The notes beneath the pieces were generated by a model, which worked only from the letters and a program-made list of their open reading frames with translations, did no database searches and was not told the origin of the DNA. A stretch of 64,000 nucleotides of DNA, taken from Thiodiazotropha sp040506275 (GTDB lineage: Bacteria; Pseudomonadota; Gammaproteobacteria; Chromatiales; Chromatiaceae). The stretch spans positions 62,001-126,000 of the forward strand of contig JBEVXD010000007.1 of assembly GCA_040506275.1 (NCBI GenBank), given 5' to 3'. Below are positions 59,062-64,000 of the stretch, one piece after another; positions within the stretch are counted from its first letter, which is position 1; each line of letters begins with the position of its first letter. The position numbers and the translations under genes are program-made.

Positions 59062-61902
59062 TCAGTGTATACTTCCTCTATCCACGATATTTTTGAGTTC
59101 GCTGATAGAGCGTCTATAGATCTCAGCTGTCTGGTTATAACTGGCTATCAGGCCGCTGCTATCCCCTTGTCGCCCCTTGAACTCAAGATCCCTGGCCAGG
59201 ATGGAAAGCTCCATGGCTCCGACATTTGCACTGCTCGATTTCAGAGGATGGGCCGATTTTACCAATCCATCCATATCCCCTGCTTTTACAGCATCTCGAA
59301 TCCCATGCATTAGCCCAGGCGCACTCTTAAGATAACTCTCGAGCACAGAGACGAAATCCTCTTCCATGATTTCGTATAGCTCCTCTAAAACGTTACGATC
59401 AATCATGCCGCCTGATGACATGCCCGTATCTCCAACATGCAACAAATCCTCACTTGAGATATTAACATCCGCCGCCTCTTCAGTCTCTTGAACCGGCTCG
59501 GATAGACTAGCATCACTGCCCTCACTTATCATCTCCTCCATGGGCAACCACTGACGCAGCATATTTTCTAGCTGGGCCGGTTTTACAGGCTTTGACAGAT
59601 AATCGTCCATACCTACTGCCAGACAACGCTCCCTATCCCCTGCCATGGCATTTGCTGTCATCGCAATAACCGGGGTGCGCATCAATCCCTGCTTCTGCTC
59701 TTTATCCCGAATTGCCTCTGTTGTTTCATACCCATCCATTCTTGGCATCTGGCAATCCATCAGCACTACATCGAACTGCTCTTCGTTCATAGCTTCAATA
59801 GCTTCGACACCATCATTGGAGGTGATTGGCGACAAGCCGGCCTTTTCCAGCATTTTCTTCACAACGGCCTGATTGACAGGATTATCTTCAACCACCAAGA
59901 CACGCCCTGCCAGCCTGGTATGAGTCTGATCCTTGTGAATATCATCCACACGACTGGCACCTGTTTCCTGTTCTGGCTCCTCCTGACTATCAAGCCAATT
60001 GAAATGATCGTCGGGCATACGTGGGACTGGTATCTCTTCCGGCATTGTGGCCACCCCGGAGGTCTGCTCCACATCAAATATTCGATTTAGCCGTTGCTTT
60101 ACCTCTTTGTTTGTAGCATTGACAGTGAGACAGTCTATTCCTAAGGCTTCGTAGGTGGTGGATGTTTCATTAGGCACATTCACCGCCATGATCATGACAT
60201 CGCGCATATGTGGCACTTCTCTCGCAGAATTGATGGTTTGAACCAGATTGACACTGGATAATGAAGCATCAAACACAATCAATTCATAACGCCAGCTCAC
60301 CCCGAGATTTGCTGAAGATTTAAGCTTACTGAGCGCATCATATTGATCCACAGTCTGTTCCACCAACATCCCCTCCTCCTTAAGGGTATAGAGCAACTGC
60401 CTGGCCTCTTGAATTTTCGTATCCGCAACCAGCAAAGTACGAATATCCTGCAGATTACGTCTTCCAGATGGTATCTCCTGTAGAGATTTTCGCATTGGAA
60501 GGACAAACCAGAAAAAAGAGCCTTGATTTGGAGTTGATTTGACTCCAATCTTACCCCCCATCAACTCTGTCAGTCTTTTACAGATCACCAGCCCCAAACC
60601 GGTTCCACCATGTTTGCGCGTGGTTGATGCATCTGCCTGGGAAAAGGGTTCGAAAAGGCGCTCTACCTGTTCCTGGGTCATCCCGATACCGGTATCACGC
60701 ACCGCGAACATTAGTTCGACCTCAGTACGGGAGGTTTGACGATTTGACAACTCAACCGTTACATCGCCATGCTCGGTAAACTTAATCGCGTTACTTACAA
60801 GATTGGTGAGGATCTGACGTAAGCGAATAGGATCTCCCCGCACTGTTTTAGGCACACCCCGATCGATACGATAGCTGAGTTTCAGACTGCGTCGGTCGGC
60901 AGCATTCTTCATCAGGGATGTTACCTGCTCAATCGTGTTCACCAGATTGAGCTCAATGAATTCCAGATCCAGCTTACCCGCTTCAATCTTAGAAAAGTCG
61001 AGGATGTCATTAATGATGCTGAGCAAAAGCTGTGATGAATTCAGGGCCGTGCCTACAAACTGCTTCTGTTCCCGGTTCAGTTTGGTCTCAAGCAACATTT
61101 CGAGGATTGGCAGAATGCCATTCAATGGGGTTCGGATTTCATGACTCATGGTGGCCAAAAACTCTGACTTGGCCAGGTTCGCACCTTCAGCTTCCTCCTT
61201 GGCTAAAAACAGCTCTGCCTCAACAGATTGGCGTTGATCATTTTCCTGAATCAAGCGACTCCTCATCTCACTCAGTTCAGTTTCCGAAGCAACCATACGC
61301 TCATGTAGCAACACCCGATTTGCAGCAATCAGTAGATAGCCTTGCTGATAGACTGTCATCCATGCAGAAAGAATTAAAAGAGCAAGAGCATAAGCAATCA
61401 ATCCTGCAAGAAACTCTTCACTGACCCCCCCTTTATCACCATTCAGCACCAGCACTACCAGAAGTGTTGCCGCCAGCACAAAGATAATACTGAAAAAGGT
61501 ATCAATGGTAAGTAACAGGGCGGTCAGTAGGAAAACCGTACCGATCAAAACCAGATCGATCACCAGATAGTCGGTTGATTCCGGATTGAATAGTAGATGC
61601 ACCAAAGCCGCAGCCCATAGCAGCCCAAGCAAAAGAACCCCAGGAAGCATGGCATAACGCCATGCCTGCAACCGCTCCAACTGACTATGTCTGGAAAACA
61701 GCGTGAGTATGGTTTGACCTAACAGCACCGCTGCAATCAGCCCCCCCCAGACAATGCCCAGGTTAAACTCCCAGACTCTGTTGAGATAGAAAAAGACCAC
61801 GCCAGCAATTAAATTCGCGATAATGAGCGTTATGCCATTGGCATATAACAAGCGAAGACGTTCTTTTTTAATTTTTATCGCTTCTGCGTCTGGATCTGTC
61901 AT
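59062..61902 (-). CDS. Hybrid sensor histidine kinase with two receivers and HPt (BarA-like)
   Basis: 946 residues. About six membrane helices (20-180), a coiled coil (200-240), HisKA with His254 (TMSHEIRTPLNG), an ATPase domain (GTGLGLVICKRL), a degenerate receiver (LLVADTKIQ, with VFDAS but no lysine site), a complete receiver (VLVVEDNPVN, LMDCQMPRMDG, LSKPVKP) and a C-terminal HPt (SAHPLKSSSANVGA). This is the tripartite BarA/LuxQ-like layout. It should act with a separate response regulator, not seen here. The sensed signal is unknown. Confidence 0.92.
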   Translation of the reverse strand: MTDPDAEAIKIKKERLRLLYANGITLIIANLIAGVVFFYLNRVWEFNLGIVWGGLIAAVLLGQTILTLFSRHSQLERLQAWRYAMLPGVLLLGLLWAAALVHLLFNPESTDYLVIDLVLIGTVFLLTALLLTIDTFFSIIFVLAATLLVVLVLNGDKGGVSEEFLAGLIAYALALLILSAWMTVYQQGYLLIAANRVLLHERMVASETELSEMRSRLIQENDQRQSVEAELFLAKEEAEGANLAKSEFLATMSHEIRTPLNGILPILEMLLETKLNREQKQFVGTALNSSQLLLSIINDILDFSKIEAGKLDLEFIELNLVNTIEQVTSLMKNAADRRSLKLSYRIDRGVPKTVRGDPIRLRQILTNLVSNAIKFTEHGDVTVELSNRQTSRTEVELMFAVRDTGIGMTQEQVERLFEPFSQADASTTRKHGGTGLGLVICKRLTELMGGKIGVKSTPNQGSFFWFVLPMRKSLQEIPSGRRNLQDIRTLLVADTKIQEARQLLYTLKEEGMLVEQTVDQYDALSKLKSSANLGVSWRYELIVFDASLSSVNLVQTINSAREVPHMRDVMIMAVNVPNETSTTYEALGIDCLTVNATNKEVKQRLNRIFDVEQTSGVATMPEEIPVPRMPDDHFNWLDSQEEPEQETGASRVDDIHKDQTHTRLAGRVLVVEDNPVNQAVVKKMLEKAGLSPITSNDGVEAIEAMNEEQFDVVLMDCQMPRMDGYETTEAIRDKEQKQGLMRTPVIAMTANAMAGDRERCLAVGMDDYLSKPVKPAQLENMLRQWLPMEEMISEGSDASLSEPVQETEEAADVNISSEDLLHVGDTGMSSGGMIDRNVLEELYEIMEEDFVSVLESYLKSAPGLMHGIRDAVKAGDMDGLVKSAHPLKSSSANVGAMELSILARDLEFKGRQGDSSGLIASYNQTAEIYRRSISELKNIVDRGSIH

Positions 61903-62096
61903 GTAGGTAACTTAAGAGCCTTAGATCACAAATATGTAGTAAATTAGCACATCATGAATACAAGTGCCTCATATACAATCATTTCACCTGTAATAAAATC
62001 CCTCTCAATTTACCAACCAGGGTGTCAGAGGCACATTAAATAACATGATTTCGTCGATTTACTTCTCTAAATGTTCAGCAGTTTTCTGAGGTTGCC

Positions 62097-62783
62097 TTGA
62101 TTACCGACACCAACACCATCACTCGAATCATCGAAGTTTTCGATTTTCTGCAGAAATCGGATAGTGACTTCATACAGAGCTTTTTCAATCGTGTTAACAG
62201 GATCGAGCTTCCCGCATCACAACCTATTTGTCAGCAGGGAACCCAATGCAGCCACCTGGCATTGGTAATTTCGGGATCTGCCAAAGTCTATAAGGTCAGC
62301 GAAAATGGAAGGGAAATCACCTTATACAGAATCGGTCCAGGAGAAAGCTGTATCTTAACTGCCTCCTGTATCATGAACGGCGAACCCTTTCCTGCTTATG
62401 CAGTGAGCGAAGAGCCAATTGAAGCACTATTGATCAATACAACCGATGTCATACGCTGGACTGATGACACAGCCGCATGGAGAAACTACCTTTTCGGCCT
62501 TATCAACAGCCGACTCAGTGAAGTTATAGGCGTGGTTGAAGAGGTTGCATTCCGGCGTGTTGACCGTCGATTGGCCAGCTACCTTATACAAAGGTCTGAT
62601 AGCACTAACGGCTTAATCGAAACCACCCATCAGGTTATAGCCTCTGACCTCGGAACTTCCAGAGAGGTCGTCAGTCGCATTCTTAAAGACCTGGAGCAGC
62701 AACAAATGATCTCCACAACCAGAGGGGCGATAAGGATCAGTAACAGAGCCCGTCTTAATGAAAAAAGCGGTGAAACTCAGTAA
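62097..62783 (+). CDS. Crp/Fnr-family regulator
   Basis: 228 residues from TTG 62097, preceded by TGAGG. The cNMP-like beta-roll (ICQQGTQCSHLALVISGSAKVYKV) is followed by a winged helix with recognition helix ASDLGTSREVVSRILKDLEQ, typical of Crp/Fnr members such as those responding to NO, redox or cyclic nucleotides. Three cysteines in the sensor part (C45, C51 and ESCILTASC) are not in FNR positions. Target genes unknown; the next gene (DUF2892) lies 141 bp downstream. Confidence 0.9.
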   Translation: MITDTNTITRIIEVFDFLQKSDSDFIQSFFNRVNRIELPASQPICQQGTQCSHLALVISGSAKVYKVSENGREITLYRIGPGESCILTASCIMNGEPFPAYAVSEEPIEALLINTTDVIRWTDDTAAWRNYLFGLINSRLSEVIGVVEEVAFRRVDRRLASYLIQRSDSTNGLIETTHQVIASDLGTSREVVSRILKDLEQQQMISTTRGAIRISNRARLNEKSGETQ

Positions 62784-62924
62784 AACTCAATGCACTGTGT
62801 GACTTAGTCACATACATTTACCGGATCAGGCCTTATTCTTCGCTTTGACAGCAGTCCAGCACGACGGGTAGTGAATCCAATCTCGACATGGTGGATATAT
62901 AATCAATTAACTAGGAGAAACAGC

Positions 62925-63119
62925 ATGACTCAAAATGTAGGCGGTATAGAACGAATCCTCAGGATTATCGGCGGTCTCGCCATTCTTGCATGGGGCTTTC
63001 TGCTCAGCGATCCAATCAACTGGTTAGGCGCGATTGGTGCAGTTCCACTGATCACCGGCCTGGTCTCCTTCTGCCCACTCTGGACCCTGTTTGGTATTAA
63101 CACCAAAAAAGCCTCCTGA
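62925..63119 (+). CDS. DUF2892 small membrane protein
   Basis: 64 residues from ATG 62925, directly behind TAGGAGAAACAGC; an upstream in-frame ATG at 62871 lacks a ribosome site. N-terminal MTQNVGGIERILRIIGGLAILAWG and a second helix LGAIGAVPLITGLVSFCPLWTLFGI are the DUF2892 fold, also found at the C-terminus of YgaP-type rhodaneses. In sulfur bacteria it often accompanies sulfur-transfer genes, but nothing of the kind is adjacent. The preceding Crp/Fnr gene may control it. Confidence 0.85.
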   Translation: MTQNVGGIERILRIIGGLAILAWGFLLSDPINWLGAIGAVPLITGLVSFCPLWTLFGINTKKAS

Positions 63120-63131
63120 GCTGGCCTAGTG

Positions 63132-63160
63132 GGCCATGCGGTAAATAAGGTAACGATCAG
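63132..63160. repeat. Solo copy of the 24688/25037 inverted end
   Basis: Differs from the 24688 end at one position (AACGATCAG for AATGATCAG). No mate within the remaining 840 bp, so it is a solo or truncated element ending near the AI-2E gene. Confidence 0.75.
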
Positions 63161-63226
63161 CCGGTCCCACAAGCCTCTCTCAAGAGGCTATTCCAACCTG
63201 TCTCCCCAACCGGGTGGGACAGGGGC

Positions 63227-64000
63227 TCAGGTCACTTCTTCAATATCCTCAGCCACATCCCGAGGCCAAGCTGCTAGTACGGCCTGCACCAATGTAGCCA
63301 GAGGGATTGCAAAAAACACCCCCCAAAAACCCCAGAAACCACCAAACACAAGAATAGCGACAATGATCGCTACCGGATGAAGGTTAACCACCTCAGAGAA
63401 GAGCAGTGGTACTAAAACGTTTCCATCCAAAGCCTGAATAACGAAATAGGTCGCGGCAAGCCAGGCGAAATCGGATGACCACCCCCATTGAAACCAGGCG
63501 ATAAATAACACCGGTATGGTCACTACAGCAGCACCAATATAGGGAATAATTACTGATAATCCGACCAACACTGCCAACAGCAAGGCATAGTTCAGTCCCA
63601 ATAGAGTAAAAGCCACAAAACTGAATGACCAGACTATAACGATTTCCCAGAACTTCCCCCGTACATAGTTGGCGATCTGTATATCAACATCTTTCCAGAC
63701 GGTCACTGAGAAACGGCGGTGGCGGGGCAAGTAGGAAACGAACCAGTCAATGATCAACTTTTTGTCTTTAAGAAAGAAAAAGACCAACAACGGCATCAGG
63801 ATCAGGTAGACCACCAGTGTGATGACACCAACCACAGATGCCAGTGACCAGCTCACGGCTTGTTGAGCAAATGAGGCGATCTCATTGCGTATCTGTAAAA
63901 TCAGCTGGTCCACCTGATCCTGAGGTATCAGATCCGGGTAACGTTCAGGCAATTGCATCAGCGCTTGTTGGCCAAGCGCGATCATACTCGGCAACTGTTG
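63227..64000 (-). CDS. AI-2E/PerM-family transporter, 5' truncated
   Basis: C-terminal 258 residues; the gene runs off the right end. Helices and the family region VGLSVIIPYIGAAVVTIPVLFIAWFQWG, LVPLLFSEVVNLHPVAIIVAILVFGGFWGFWGVFFAIPLATLV are diagnostic of AI-2E exporter/PerM proteins. Several members function as Na+/H+ antiporters or exporters. The stop is at 63227 and the upstream start is not in the window; the ATG at 63994 is internal. Confidence 0.92.
   Translation of the reverse strand, partial: QQLPSMIALGQQALMQLPERYPDLIPQDQVDQLILQIRNEIASFAQQAVSWSLASVVGVITLVVYLILMPLLVFFFLKDKKLIIDWFVSYLPRHRRFSVTVWKDVDIQIANYVRGKFWEIVIVWSFSFVAFTLLGLNYALLLAVLVGLSVIIPYIGAAVVTIPVLFIAWFQWGWSSDFAWLAATYFVIQALDGNVLVPLLFSEVVNLHPVAIIVAILVFGGFWGFWGVFFAIPLATLVQAVLAAWPRDVAEDIEEVT

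Overview
The window looks like a chromosomal contig from a sulfur-oxidising gammaproteobacterium, probably near the Chromatiales/Sedimenticola/Thiodiazotropha lineages. This is inferred from gene content: flavocytochrome c sulfide dehydrogenase (fccAB), a cytoplasmic-type sulfite dehydrogenase (soeABC), an SQR-like flavoprotein and many c-type cytochromes sit among ordinary gammaproteobacterial housekeeping genes (bamC-dapA, gcvR-bcp, ispG, tsaB, lpxH, cysS, folD). No rRNA or species-diagnostic marker is present. A 100-base run of N (15145-15244) marks a scaffold gap.

Layout. 1-5.1 kb is a visibly AT-rich redox island: the end of a DsrO/NrfC-like ferredoxin, a DsrP/NrfD-like quinone subunit, a four-heme cytochrome, a UbiE-like methyltransferase, two paralogous monoheme cytochromes and two orphan genes. 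5.5-10 kb carries a nonaheme-cytochrome b fusion (CbcL-like) followed by fccA and fccB and a tiny secreted protein. 10-14.8 kb has a hemerythrin, a lipoprotein hydrolase, a decayed regulatory-domain fragment, and a GH13 sugar phosphorylase with a HAD phosphatase. 15-16.2 kb is a minus-strand tRNA operon Pro-Arg-His-Lys with a clear sigma70 promoter. Its tRNA-Arg(TCT) is split in the anticodon by a 225-nt group I intron, and its 3' side runs into 179-bp tandem repeats that break the assembly.

16.2-25 kb holds folD, a REP-associated transposase with its palindromes, cysS, a MITE, a chemoreceptor with a periplasmic heme-c motif opposite two small cytochromes, two cyclophilins and lpxH. 25-37.5 kb holds a glycerate kinase operon, a MotA/MotB-like channel pair followed by two Slp lipoproteins, tsaB and an RND pump. 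37.6-46 kb has soeABC and an ABC-F ATPase. 46-53 kb carries a response regulator, an FNR-like regulator with two small partner genes, ispG and the SQR-like gene. 53-64 kb is mostly housekeeping, ending with a large hybrid kinase, another Crp/Fnr regulator and a truncated AI-2E family gene.

Functional reading (inference): sulfide electrons enter through FccAB and perhaps the SQR-like enzyme, and sulfite electrons through SoeABC to quinone. The CbcL-like protein and the NrfD-type complex could connect periplasmic c-type cytochromes with the quinone pool. At least three families of short palindromic or terminal-inverted-repeat elements fill the larger intergenic gaps.
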